Assembly (NCBI GenBank): GCA_951813015.1
Contig: CATOTG010000008.1
Location: 62,001 to 126,000 of the forward strand
Direction: 5' to 3'
DNA length: 64,000 nucleotides
Source of the DNA: an uncultured Thermoanaerobaculia bacterium
Lineage (GTDB): Bacteria; Acidobacteriota; Thermoanaerobaculia; Multivoradales; Multivoraceae
Numbering within the stretch: position 1 is the stretch's first letter; every line of letters starts with the position of its first letter. This document shows positions 34,280 to 43,559 of the stretch, piece after piece. The notes below the pieces were generated by a model. That model was not told the DNA's origin. It did not search any database and saw nothing but the letters and a program-made list of their open reading frames with translations. Made by a program: the position numbers and the translations under genes.

Positions 34280-34354
34280 CAGTCAGACGTGAAGCCTCGC
34301 GGGTTCAACGCTACAACGCCCTGCTGGGCCGCGACCGAGATCACGGACGACCGG

Positions 34355-34371
34355 GACCGAGGGCCTCGGTC
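34355..34371 (-). terminator. Possible hairpin after the methyltransferase operon
   Basis: GACCGAG and CTCGGTC form a 7-bp stem around GGC, 90 bp beyond the methyltransferase stop. There is no T-run, so a terminator role is only possible. The rest of 34280-34460 holds nothing recognisable. Confidence 0.25.
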
Positions 34372-34460
34372 GGCCGCTAGGATATGGCGCTCCTCAGTGC
34401 GCCCCCAGGGACGACTTCAGCCCGGACGGTGAAGGCGACGTGCGGGTTCGTTGGTCGTGG

Positions 34461-36032
34461 TCACGTGTTCGCGGGGCGGGCAGGGGCGTTCGATTGGCCA
34501 GAGGGCAGATCGGGTCCGATGGCCGACAGGGCGGCAAGGTAGCCGAGCGGCATCGGGACCGCGTCGCCGATCCACTTGGCGAGTTGGTGGCGGGTGGGCG
34601 GCTTTTCCGGATCGAGGGTGAAGCGAAAGGTGTCTGGAAACCCCTGAAGCCGTGCCGCTTCTCGGGGAGTCAGGGTCCTCGGCCGGGTGGGATGGACGAA
34701 CCGGCCGCGCCCCGGAGACATGAAACCGGTAGTGATCGTTGGCGCCGGCAGCTTCTTGCTCATCCGGCCGTAGACGGCCTGGTAGGTGGTGCCCTCGCGG
34801 TGACAGACCGGACGCTCGGAAGGGGGCAGGTCGAGCGCGTCGTTTGCGAACAGGAACTCGATGCGGCCCGCGTTCTCCTTGCTGATCCGACTCAGCGTGG
34901 TCATCGGATCGGCGTCCGACGTGCTGTCTTCAAGGTCGCCGATGGCCCACCAGACGGATCGCTGCTCCGAACGGAACTCGTGCGCCAGATCCTTCAACGG
35001 GATTGGTTGAGCGGACCGCCTCGCCACCATGAAATAGCGCTGCCTGGTCTGCGGCCAGCCGAGTTGGTGGGCCGCGAGAACGGCCTCGTCGACGCGGTAG
35101 CCGGCATCCTCGAACAGACGCCTCGCCGCTTCCACGACCAGGTTCCGGTCGTGGACGACGGCCGGCACGTTCTCGATCGCCACGGCTTTCGCGCCGGCTG
35201 CGATGGCGAAGGCGGGAACGGTGAGAAAGAGCCGGTTGCGCTGGTCGTCCCGGCGGCTCCGATTGTTCAGATTGGAATGACCCTGGCACGGCGGGCCCGC
35301 GGTGACCAGGTCGACGCCGGCCACTGCCGCCGCCAGTGATGGATCGAGGAGTTCCGGCGAGTACAGGAACCTGGCGCTTTCGCCCCGGCCGCGGATGCGG
35401 AAGTCGACCAGGGAAGCGACCGACCGGGGCCACGCGATGTTGACCCGGTGGTTGGCCGAGAACACGGCGAGCGCGGCCTCGTCGACGTCGGCCGCGAGTT
35501 CGTTCTCCACGGCGTGCCCCGTCTCTGCCGCCAACTGCCGGACACCCAGTGCGAAACCGCCCGCGCCGCAGAAAAGATCGACGGTGCGAATGGTGCGGTT
35601 ATCCGCTGTCGCCAAGGTCCGGGGCGCCACTCCGGCGAGATAGCTGCGCAGCCACCTGCCTTCAAGGTCCAGATCAGCCGCCGGCGAGTCGAAGTCGCTC
35701 CCGGAAGAAGGTGCGATCCGGGAATCGAAATGCTGTTCCGGAAGAACGATCCGGCGAATCAACCCGCCGTCTTCGCCCTCAAGCAACCGCGCCTGCGCGG
35801 GGCGTTCGGCTGCCGAGTTCCGAGTCGGGTGCCCATCGTCGGGGAGTTCCGGGACAGCAGAACCGGCATGGCACGGCGTCCCGGCTTCCGCGACCGGTAG
35901 CTTTTCGTGCAGTTCTTCAAGGTGCCGAACCGTGTGCGACGCTGCGGCCTCCGGGGGCGGCCGCTGCGCAGTTCGACGGGGCCGGCCGGCGTCGCCGAAC
36001 GGCTTCGCCTGGCGTTCGACGGTTCGGCTCAT
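34461..36032 (-). CDS. DNA (cytosine-5) methyltransferase
   Basis: 523 residues from ATG 36032, which overlaps the upstream stop (ATGA). The C5-methylase motifs appear in order: I TVDLFCGAGGFALG (~residue 150), IV TAGPPCQGHSNLN with the catalytic cysteine, VI IENVP, VIII QTRQRYFMVARR, IX RTLTPREAARLQGFPDTF and X KWIGDAVPMPLG. The target-recognition region lies between VIII and IX. The first ~145 residues are extra and unassigned. It transfers methyl groups from SAM to cytosine. As last gene of a four-gene operon without a recognisable restriction enzyme, it probably protects self DNA for the system encoded upstream. Confidence 0.93.
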   Translation of the reverse strand: MSRTVERQAKPFGDAGRPRRTAQRPPPEAAASHTVRHLEELHEKLPVAEAGTPCHAGSAVPELPDDGHPTRNSAAERPAQARLLEGEDGGLIRRIVLPEQHFDSRIAPSSGSDFDSPAADLDLEGRWLRSYLAGVAPRTLATADNRTIRTVDLFCGAGGFALGVRQLAAETGHAVENELAADVDEAALAVFSANHRVNIAWPRSVASLVDFRIRGRGESARFLYSPELLDPSLAAAVAGVDLVTAGPPCQGHSNLNNRSRRDDQRNRLFLTVPAFAIAAGAKAVAIENVPAVVHDRNLVVEAARRLFEDAGYRVDEAVLAAHQLGWPQTRQRYFMVARRSAQPIPLKDLAHEFRSEQRSVWWAIGDLEDSTSDADPMTTLSRISKENAGRIEFLFANDALDLPPSERPVCHREGTTYQAVYGRMSKKLPAPTITTGFMSPGRGRFVHPTRPRTLTPREAARLQGFPDTFRFTLDPEKPPTRHQLAKWIGDAVPMPLGYLAALSAIGPDLPSGQSNAPARPANT

Positions 36033-36793
36033 CGCGCCGCTTTTTCTGCGTCCGCGCCATCATTTTGGCCGTCCGGGTCGTGCTGGACGGTCCGGGCAAG
36101 CTCGTCGAGCAGTCTCGCCGCCTCGGTCTCGTCGTACTCGCTCAACTCGACGTTCGTCCAGGTGCGGTTGATCGCCTTCGCGAACACGCGCAACAGATCC
36201 GTGGTCATCCGTTCGTGCTTCTGGCGACGGACGAACGCCCGAACGAGCGGCGGCGCGGTGGCGGTGCGAACTCGGGTGACGTGGCTTCTCCAGAAGTCCG
36301 TTGCGGCAGGGAGAGCGTACGCGAGTCGACCCTCGTCACCCGGTTGGGCCGCGCTCGTGCCCAGCGCGACGGCCCGGAGGTACATTCGCGTGAGGACGGA
36401 CTCGATGGGCTTGATCGCGCCCACGTACCTGATCGCCTTTTCGCTGGTGTCGGGTCCCTTGAATGCATGAGGTTCGCGCCATCGGATCACCTCCCAGAAG
36501 TAGCGGAGCCCGAGATAGCGCCAGAAACCGGCGTCGTCGAGCACTTCGGGATCGACGTGGTCCAGCGCCTGGTGGAGCCTGATCGCCAGCCTGCCTTCCG
36601 TCGGGTCGCGATGCTTCCACTCCGCGGTTTCGATCTGCCCCTTCATCCACTCGGATGTATCCCGAATCAGGCCCCAATCGACAACACGGCTTCCCGTGCC
36701 CTGATCCGTTCCCTGAATCAATGGTTGGCCGTTGGCGAGAAGCTCCCTGACCAGGTCTCGACAAAGCGATTCGCTCAGACTCCTGTACCTCAC
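36029..36793 (-). CDS. Unknown protein in methyltransferase operon (possibly DUF6339-like)
   Basis: 254 residues, mostly helical, overlapping both neighbours by four bases. Distinct stretches are DDAGFWRYLGLRYFWEVIRWRE, IKPIESVLTRMYLRAVAL and FVRRQKHERMTTDLLRVFAKAINRTW. It recalls DUF6339 proteins, which occur beside DNA-modification genes, but I hold that loosely. No nuclease or helicase motif is visible. Tight coupling to the ATPase and methylase genes argues for a subunit or accessory of the same system. Confidence 0.65.
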   Translation of the reverse strand: MRYRSLSESLCRDLVRELLANGQPLIQGTDQGTGSRVVDWGLIRDTSEWMKGQIETAEWKHRDPTEGRLAIRLHQALDHVDPEVLDDAGFWRYLGLRYFWEVIRWREPHAFKGPDTSEKAIRYVGAIKPIESVLTRMYLRAVALGTSAAQPGDEGRLAYALPAATDFWRSHVTRVRTATAPPLVRAFVRRQKHERMTTDLLRVFAKAINRTWTNVELSEYDETEAARLLDELARTVQHDPDGQNDGADAEKAAR

Positions 36794-37755
36794 GTGCTGC
36801 CCTCGGTAACCGAATCGATGTATAGTTTCTTGAGGTGGATTCGGTGTTCGAATCGGGCCAGGATCCTGTTCGGATCATCGCGGACTTCAGCCAAGAGAGC
36901 TGCCGGATCCTCCTTTTTCCCGGCAGCGACGGAGAGCATCCGGCCGAGAAGCGAGCCCCTGACGTCCTCCCACGGCGGGATCTCTTCTTCCGACTGAAGC
37001 TTGGTGGAACCGCGATGGACGATGGCCGACACGAAGTCCTGAACCAGTTGCAACTGGGCCATCTTCGCCATTGGTGAACCGCTCCAGACATCAACTCGGC
37101 GAAGGAGTTCCTCGTCGACGTAGAAGTCCGGCTCCTCCGTGTCCTGGAGAGGAAGGAGAGGATTGTGGTCGCCCAGGCGTACGTAGCGCATGGTCGACGG
37201 CTGCAGATCAAGCTCCCGGCGGGTTCTGGCGTCGAGAGCCTTCGGGCTGAAGAGTTGGCCGAGCCAGTCCGTATCGACGGAGAACCCGGTTCGGGCGAGA
37301 CACGTTCCCTTGCGCCAGGGTTGAAGCGGTCTCCGGGTCCTGTCGCGGGTCAGAAGGAGCAGGACCCGGATCCGAGCGCCCCGGTGGCGGGCTGCTACGA
37401 GCAGGTTGGCGTTCAGCGTCGAGATCCGTTCGAGTGCCTCCAGGTCATCGAGCGGTACCCGGAGCGCCTCCGAGGTCAGCCCAAGGTAGCGGGTTTGAAC
37501 GAGAACCACGAGCACTGCGTCGGTTGGGCCGAGGTCCAGATCTCTCAGGCCGTTGACCAAGGTGCGGCGAAACCGAATCTGGTCGGCTGCCCACGCGATG
37601 CGTAGGTCACGCCCTCTGAAGCCGTCGCTGTCGACGACGATTCGCCGACCCGCAGGACATTCCCGATCACCGAAATGAAGAACGGTTTCTTCAAAGATGG
37701 ACTGCAACGCCCCTGGCACGTTGAACGGCGGCACGACGCGAAGCTCACGACTCAT
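36790..37755 (-). CDS. Unknown protein in methyltransferase operon
   Basis: The start chosen is ATG 37755 (MSRELRVVPPFNVPG), 321 residues, overlapping the end of the ATPase gene; ATG 37788 is possible. The N-terminal half is alpha/beta with IRFRRTLVNGLRDLDLGPTDAVLVVLVQTRYLGLT and VRVLLLLTRDRTRRP-like strands. The C-terminal half is helical and charged (FVSAIVHRGSTKLQ, RFEHRIHLKKLYID). I recognise no family and no catalytic motif. Its place between the ATPase and the helical protein makes a structural or recognition role plausible. Confidence 0.65.
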   Translation of the reverse strand: MSRELRVVPPFNVPGALQSIFEETVLHFGDRECPAGRRIVVDSDGFRGRDLRIAWAADQIRFRRTLVNGLRDLDLGPTDAVLVVLVQTRYLGLTSEALRVPLDDLEALERISTLNANLLVAARHRGARIRVLLLLTRDRTRRPLQPWRKGTCLARTGFSVDTDWLGQLFSPKALDARTRRELDLQPSTMRYVRLGDHNPLLPLQDTEEPDFYVDEELLRRVDVWSGSPMAKMAQLQLVQDFVSAIVHRGSTKLQSEEEIPPWEDVRGSLLGRMLSVAAGKKEDPAALLAEVRDDPNRILARFEHRIHLKKLYIDSVTEGST

Positions 37756-39760
37756 CGCGAGACTCCGAGGCGTTCGTTGAGCCTGCATGCGGGTGCGTCT
37801 TCCGTCCCTTCTCGGGCACGGGGTCAGCCCGCACTTCCAGGCGCCCGGACCAGTCGCTCGGAATCGGCGCGGTTCGGAAACTGAAGGGCATCATCTCTCC
37901 CCGATGGAGGACGCCCACATACGTTCCGCTCGTTCCGTTGCGGGCGGCTTCGAATCCGGCAGGCGACTCAACCGTGACGTTCACCAAATCCGTGCGGGCA
38001 CGGCCGTCCTCGAGCAACGGAAAGCGGATCTCGACTTCGACAAGAACGGAGTCCTTCTTCGCGTTCTCACTCAGACCGACCTCGGCCCTGCCTGTGACAA
38101 GGTGGCGGTCGGGTCGGTTCGTCTCCTTCAGCCTTGGCCCGTCGGTGAAGCGGATGGTCACCGGGCGCTTGGTCGGTGGCGGCCCGCTCTGGTAGGAACC
38201 GCCGAGAAGCTTCTTCATCTCCTTCTGGAACAGCTTGAGCTGGTAGTGCTCTACCGGTTTCGGCGGCGGCTTGAGTTCCTTCCGAAAGGCGTTGACTCTC
38301 CCCCTTATCCTGTTGGTGATCGATTTAGCCACGGCGTAGGCGCAGGCCGGTCCCTCGCCGTCTGGTGTGGTCCGCCAGGCGTCATGCCCCTTCGGTTCGG
38401 TCTGGCGGAGAACCTGGTTCACGCTGTCGTCTGCGACGAAGACGCCACGAACAAAGGGAGGGTGCCTGCCGACTTCAAGGTACTCAACGACCATTCGGGG
38501 CTTTCGCACCAGCGCGACCAGACTTCGGTGTCTCACCGTCTCGCCTGGCGCGCTGCGCGCGAAGGTCCAGCCATCGGGGTCGGCTACGACACCGAGAACA
38601 CCGTGGAGGAGTCTGTCCGGCCCAGGTTTACCCTTGGCCCTTTTGAGTTCGTAGCGCTTGCGGCGGGTTTCGGGCGCCGCCTGAATCTGGCTGGCGATCT
38701 CGTACGCTTCGTGAAACGAGGCGAGTGCCGGGTCGCTCTTGGGCCTCGGGCTCCACACCTGGCCGTCGGCGGCCTCGATTTCCACATGAAAGTTGACGTC
38801 GTGGTTGTCCTGGTCGAGCGCGGGCCACCAGGAACGGCAGATTGCGGTCTCCAGGTCATACCGATTGACTGCGGGTTCCACCAGAAGCAGAGACGTTCCC
38901 CATGCCTTCGGATTCGCCGGATCGCGGCGGTCGAAACCGAGGAGCTCTGCCAGCTCGTCGGCCCTTTCGTTCTCGAATGGTCGCGCGGAGTTGCCGTCCC
39001 TCGCGCCGAAACGGGCGAAACCGGTGAAGTCGGTGGCGTTGAGGTCGGTGGCGTTGAGGCTGTGCTGGCCCCAGTAGGTCATGCCCAGGAGACGCCGAGT
39101 CACGCCCGGATCGTCGAGCCGTTCGTTGAAGCAGGTGTAGGCGATGACAGTGCGGATCTTCGAACCGGCGATGAGTCCTGCCTTGCCGTAACCGAAGGAG
39201 CCGCCTTGCCCCGTGTTCTTCGGGGTGAAGCCGACGGCGAGAAGCGCGAGGTAGAGCTTCGACTGCGAGCCCCGCCAGGGACCGTACATTCCGGTCGTGC
39301 CCTTCTCCTCGATGAAGAGCCGGGTGAGCGGCGTGGCGGCGTTCGTGTCGTCGAAGCAGTGGTGTGGCCCCTTGAGGCCAAGGGCGCTCCGGTCTCCGAC
39401 AGTGTCTGCCCGGCGTTTGAGTTCGGGGAGCCCGAGGAGATCGGAGAGCTTTCGTTTCTCGTCGCCTACCGCGCTGCGGTAACGAAACCGAATCTCGAAT
39501 TCCGGTACTTCAGAAGAGCCAGAATTTTCGGGGGGGGGGGGGGGGGTAGTTTCTCTTCGTTCGAGAGCCGAGTCCCAGGCGTTCTGGATCACTTCACGTG
39601 CCAGAACGGTTGCGGCCGGCGGTGGAGCGCCGTCGGCGAACAGTCCCGGCTCCTTGACGTGGTCGTTCCTGAAGAGCTTCGCGAGGTCGCCCGCGGCGCC
39701 GGCGTGGTTGGGGTTGGTTTCTTCCCACAACCAACGCGGTCCAGGCAGGTCAGTCGTCAT
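37745..39760 (-). CDS. GHKL-fold ATPase, first gene of methyltransferase operon
   Basis: 671 residues. The Bergerat ATP-binding fold is indicated by an N-box in LARE56VIQN60AWDSA, a G1-like EEKGTTG (150-156) and a glycine lid NTGQGGSFGYGKAG (181-194). This is the layout of GHKL ATPases seen in several phage-defence and McrBC-like or MutL-like systems. Immediately after the N-box, codons 72-77 fall in a run of 17 C on the coding strand, encoding five prolines; any slip of one or two bases would truncate the protein at about residue 80. The remaining ~470 residues are unassigned, with beta-rich end (VEIRFPLLEDGRA). Inferred role: ATP-driven component of a DNA-modification or defence system. Confidence 0.8.
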   Translation of the reverse strand: MTTDLPGPRWLWEETNPNHAGAAGDLAKLFRNDHVKEPGLFADGAPPPAATVLAREVIQNAWDSALERRETTPPPPPENSGSSEVPEFEIRFRYRSAVGDEKRKLSDLLGLPELKRRADTVGDRSALGLKGPHHCFDDTNAATPLTRLFIEEKGTTGMYGPWRGSQSKLYLALLAVGFTPKNTGQGGSFGYGKAGLIAGSKIRTVIAYTCFNERLDDPGVTRRLLGMTYWGQHSLNATDLNATDFTGFARFGARDGNSARPFENERADELAELLGFDRRDPANPKAWGTSLLLVEPAVNRYDLETAICRSWWPALDQDNHDVNFHVEIEAADGQVWSPRPKSDPALASFHEAYEIASQIQAAPETRRKRYELKRAKGKPGPDRLLHGVLGVVADPDGWTFARSAPGETVRHRSLVALVRKPRMVVEYLEVGRHPPFVRGVFVADDSVNQVLRQTEPKGHDAWRTTPDGEGPACAYAVAKSITNRIRGRVNAFRKELKPPPKPVEHYQLKLFQKEMKKLLGGSYQSGPPPTKRPVTIRFTDGPRLKETNRPDRHLVTGRAEVGLSENAKKDSVLVEVEIRFPLLEDGRARTDLVNVTVESPAGFEAARNGTSGTYVGVLHRGEMMPFSFRTAPIPSDWSGRLEVRADPVPEKGRKTHPHAGSTNASESRDES
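39530..39546. repeat. 17-base G homopolymer inside the ATPase gene
   Basis: Seventeen consecutive G on the plus strand (C on the coding strand). It lies about 215 bases after the start codon. In the present length the frame is open. Confidence 0.97.
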
Positions 39761-39820
39761 GGCAGCGGCATCTCCCGTTTCGGCGTGTTGCGGCAGAGGA
39801 TCATGGCGGCGTCGATCTTG

Positions 39821-40423
39821 TCAAGGCGGGCTGTTCCAGCCTGTTCCTTCCCCGACGTCCCCGCATTCCTGCCACCGGAAGCAGGTCGTCACATGATCGT
39901 TGACCATGCCGACCGCCTGCATGAAGGCGTAGCAGATGGTGGGGCCGACGAAGCGGAAGCCGTGCGCCTTGAGAGCCTTGGTCATCGCTTTGGAGGCCGG
40001 GGTCGAAGCGGGGATGTCTGCGAGCCGGGGCCAGTGGTTGGCGACGGGCGCGCCGCCGGTGAAGTCCCACAGGAAAGCCGAGGGGCTTCGGCCGGATTCC
40101 TGCAGGTCGAGCCATGCGCGCGCGTTGCCGATTGCGGCACGGACCTTGAGGCGGTTGCGCACGATGCCCGGGTTCTGCAGGAGTGAAGCGACTTTCCGCT
40201 CGTCGTAGCGGGCGACGAGTTCCGGGTCGAAGCCGTCGAACGCCCGTCGGTAGGCGTCCCGCTTCTTCAGAATCGTGTACCAGCTCAGGCCTGCCTGGGC
40301 GCCTTCCAGCAGGAGCATCTCGAAAAGCTTCCGATCGTCGTGGACCGGAACGCCCCATTCGTCGTCGTGGTAGGCGAGGTAGAGAGGGTCGTCGTTCACC
40401 CAGCCGCACCGGTTTCGGGTCAT
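39821..40423 (-). CDS. tag: DNA-3-methyladenine glycosylase I
   Basis: 200 residues from ATG 40423. The sequence opens RCGWVNDDPLYLAYHDDEWGVPVHDDRKLFEMLLLEGAQAGLSWYTILKKR, the hallmark of TagI, with the catalytic-pocket aspartate/glutamate and the HhH-type fold. The zinc-site residues C and H near both ends (C6 and late H/C) are present. It excises 3-methyladenine from alkylated DNA. It is not coupled to the methylase operon (60 bp gap, own strand). Confidence 0.95.
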   Translation of the reverse strand: MTRNRCGWVNDDPLYLAYHDDEWGVPVHDDRKLFEMLLLEGAQAGLSWYTILKKRDAYRRAFDGFDPELVARYDERKVASLLQNPGIVRNRLKVRAAIGNARAWLDLQESGRSPSAFLWDFTGGAPVANHWPRLADIPASTPASKAMTKALKAHGFRFVGPTICYAFMQAVGMVNDHVTTCFRWQECGDVGEGTGWNSPP

Positions 40424-40595
40424 CGCCAGCCTCCGCGTCGGCGGGACCGCTGCGACGGGCTGCTGCCATTCTGAGCGATCGGCTGGATCGCCGAGACACC
40501 CGAGACTCCGCGTCGCCGGGACCACGGCGACGGGCTGCTGCCATCGATCGACATGGGCATCGGAGCGTTCTTCTTCCGGTCCGGTGCAGCGAGAG

Positions 40596-43254
40596 CTACG
40601 GGTAGTAGCCGCGGATCGTCCGGGTCCTGGCGCCCCTGGCGTCGACCAGGACCTCCACGCGGCGGAAGGCGTCGGACGGCTGGGTGCTGGAGGACTGGTA
40701 GGCGAGGAAGTACTTCGACCGGAGTTCGACAGCGATCTGGTCGTATACGGCGCCAAGCTGGCTCGCGTCGTCGACGAAGAACGCTCGGCCGCCGGTCTCG
40801 GTCGCCAGTTGTTCGAGCACCTTCTTCGGGCTTTCCTTCGACTTGCGAGGCAGCGCCAGCCCGATCGCGTAGATCGCGGCCTCGGAGCGGCGGGCGTATT
40901 CCAGGGCGTCGTCCAGGTCGTAGCGGCTGTGTTCGTCGACACCGTCGGAGAGCAGCAGCACGGTGCGCTGTCCGGGCAGTCCGTTCAGGTGGTAGAGGGT
41001 GAAGATCAGGCTGTCGTAGAGCGCGGTGCCGCGCTCGGCGCGCAGGCCCATCAGGCCCTTGGCGAAGTCGATCCGGTCGCGGGTGAAGGGCGCCGCCAGG
41101 TGAGGCCGATCGTTGAAGGTGACGATCGAGAGTTCGTCGCGCTCGGTGATCACCTGCTGGAAGAAGTCGGCCGCGGCCTGGACGGACTGCTGCAGGCGTT
41201 CCTCCATCGACGCCGACACGTCGAGCAGGATCGTGCCGATGAGCGGCGTGTCGTCTACCCGCTCGAAGCGGACGATTTCCTGCGCCACGCCGTCCTCGAG
41301 TACCTGGAAGGCGCTCTCTTCGAGGTCGAGCAGGGGCCGGCGATCGCGGTCGTCGACGGTCGTGTAGAGCTCGACGAAGTCGACCTGGACTTCCTCCAGC
41401 GTCGCCGGTCCGTTGATGATCGCGGTGTCCTCGACGAAGGCCGCCGGCCCCTCGGCGTCCGCCAGCTTGCCGACGATGCGGACGATGGTCAGCGCCGGTC
41501 CGTCGGGCAGTTCGATCGGGACGGTGAACGGCGCCTCGTACAGCGTCGCGACCTGGTCGTCGTTGCGGAACACCTGGAGTTCCTCGAGGCTCCGTCCCTC
41601 GGGGACCGTCACCTGCGCCCGCATGCGGATGCTGTCGTTGTGCCGGTTGCCGGGGATCGGGTCGATGATCCGCACGTCGAAGCGGTGGGGCGAACCGTTG
41701 ATCAGGTAGGAATCGCTGGCGATCTGGTCGCCGTCCGCGTCGTAGGCGATGGCGCGCAGCATCTGGCTGCGGGGCAGTTCGCCCAGGCGCACGTCGGCGC
41801 TGAACGGCGCCCGCCTGGTGGTGAAGAGGTCCTTGTCGTCGAGCGTGAACCGCACCTTGTCGACGGGGCCGGTGACGGCCGTGTCGAAGCGCAGGTACCC
41901 CGAGACGAGATCGCCTCCGGGCGCGATGATGCGAATCGACGGTTCGCCGGCGACGAGCGCCCGGTTCGCCTCGGCGAAGATCGGCTCGAGATCGGCGTCC
42001 GTGTAGGCGGCGGCCCTCTTCGATCCGGGGCACTTCGAGCGGCTGGGCGTGGCGCCAGACGGCGTTCCCGTTCAGATCGTCCACGCGCAGGATCAGCTTG
42101 AACTCGCCGGGCCTGAGGTACCGCTGGGCGACCAGGGGCATGGCCGGCATGGCGTCGGCGTCGGCGTTGCCCTCCTCGACCGGGAACTCGAAGCGGTAGC
42201 GGAAGCTCTCGAACAGCCGGTCGTCGCCGGTGTCCGCGTCCGCCCTCAGGATCTCGCCGATCAGTTCGAAGCCGTAGGAACGCGCGCCGGCGAGGTCGGC
42301 GAGTGTCGCGCTCGCCGCCTCGACCTGGACCAGGGTCTGGACGACCGTGCGGCTCTCCTTGCGGCCCGGGAAGGTCACGTCGAGCGAGGCCTCGAGTTGC
42401 GGCGCGCCGGAGGGGAGGTCGGTGGAGTAGGACTCGAAGGTGCGCAGCCACTCGTTCGAGGGCGCTTCGATCGGTTCGAGCTTCTCGCCGATCATCCGTT
42501 CGTAGAAGAAGCCGAGCGCGCCGCCCCAGTCGTTCAGGATCTTGATGATGCCCAGCGCGTAGCCGAGTTCCTCCTCCTTGCAGCCGGCGCCGAGGTCCTC
42601 CCGGCCGAGGCCGCCGATCCCGGCGCCGGGCAGGTCGGTCCGGCCGCCCGGCTGGAGCGAGCTGATGCTGAGGGACTCGCTCGGTACCCAGGCACGCCAG
42701 GCGCCGACTCCCAGGCGCCGGTAGAAGATGACCGCGTACTGGTCGGGCCGCAGGCGGCGGCTGTAGATCGCGCCGATCACCTCGCTCATGTCCTGGAAGC
42801 CGTAGAACCAGGCTTCGATCTTCGTGGAGGACCGCTGGGGACAGATGTCCACATGGATGTCGGGCGGGCCGTTCAGGAGGTAGTAGCGCGCCCTTTCGTC
42901 GTCCGTGCTGTCGAACAACTGGCTGACCATGGAGAGCCGCTCGTCCCAGTGCTCCCGGAACTCGTTGCGGGCGGTGTCGGGGTAGGGGTCGCGCGCCTTC
43001 CAGAACTCCTCGATGAAGGCGTCCCGCTGGTAGTCCTGGGACAGGCAGAGGAAGGACTGGATCTCGTCGTCCGTCAGCAGCAGCAGGACCTCCTCGACCC
43101 ATTGCCAGTGGTGGGCGGGCAGAGTGGCCGGATCCGGCTGGCGGCCGTCGTTGCAGGGCGGGCGCTTCTTCTTGGCGGCCGATGCGGCGCCGGCGGCCAA
43201 AAGAAGTGTCGCGGCCGCGATCGGCAGGGCTTTCGTGAGGACGTTGCTGCGCAC
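40596..43254 (-). pseudogene. GWxTD plus VWFA secreted protein, frameshifted
   Basis: Two frames make one protein of ~885 residues. The first starts at GTG 43254 with a signal peptide (ALPIAAATLLLAAGAASA) and contains the GWxTD domain: WKARDPYPDTARNEFREHWDE, then RARYYLLNGPPDIH. It runs to LEVPRIEEG near 42010. There the frame moves by one base and resumes YTDADLEPIFAEANRALVAG, then the VWFA part: LIGTILLDVSASMEERLQ (intact DxSxS) and VLLLSDGVDEHSRYDLD. The C-terminus is FRRVEVLVDARGARTRTI. A single-base indel in a G/C-rich run (around 42005-42015) is the only defect, so this may be a sequencing error in a functional gene. The pair of domains is typical of Acidobacteriota. Confidence 0.75.
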
Positions 43255-43290
43255 GGTGCGTCGCCCCGAGGCTATAGGGGTGTCTAGGCT

Positions 43291-43418
43291 AGCAGCCCGC
43301 GGCAGAAGTCGCGCTGCATTCGAGCGGCCATGCATCCCGGCCGGCATCGTGCCATCCGGGTGCGCGATGACTGGCGCCCGGAGGCGGGGCGCGTGTGGCG
43401 CGGAACGCGCCACACGGG
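43291..43418. repeat. Dispersed ~125-bp element, copy 2, with 11-bp hairpin
   Basis: Homologous to 8945-9068 (opposite orientation) and, in its left two thirds, to 48243-48330, 52112-52222 and 53402-53530. The right end is a perfect hairpin: CGTGTGGCGCG (43392-43402), loop GAA, CGCGCCACACG (43406-43416). It fills the gap between the carboxyltransferase and GWxTD genes; the remaining bases to 43559 hold nothing else. Confidence 0.8.
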
Positions 43419-43559
43419 CTCAGCTCCTCGGTCGCCCTTGTTCCCGGGATTGCGGGCGGCCCGATATGCTCCCTCGTCGCGCCTTGTCGGGCGGGCGCCT
43501 GGCCGCCCTCGGTGCGACACGGACTCTAACCGCGGGCTGCCAGGGGCGGTACGCCGGCG

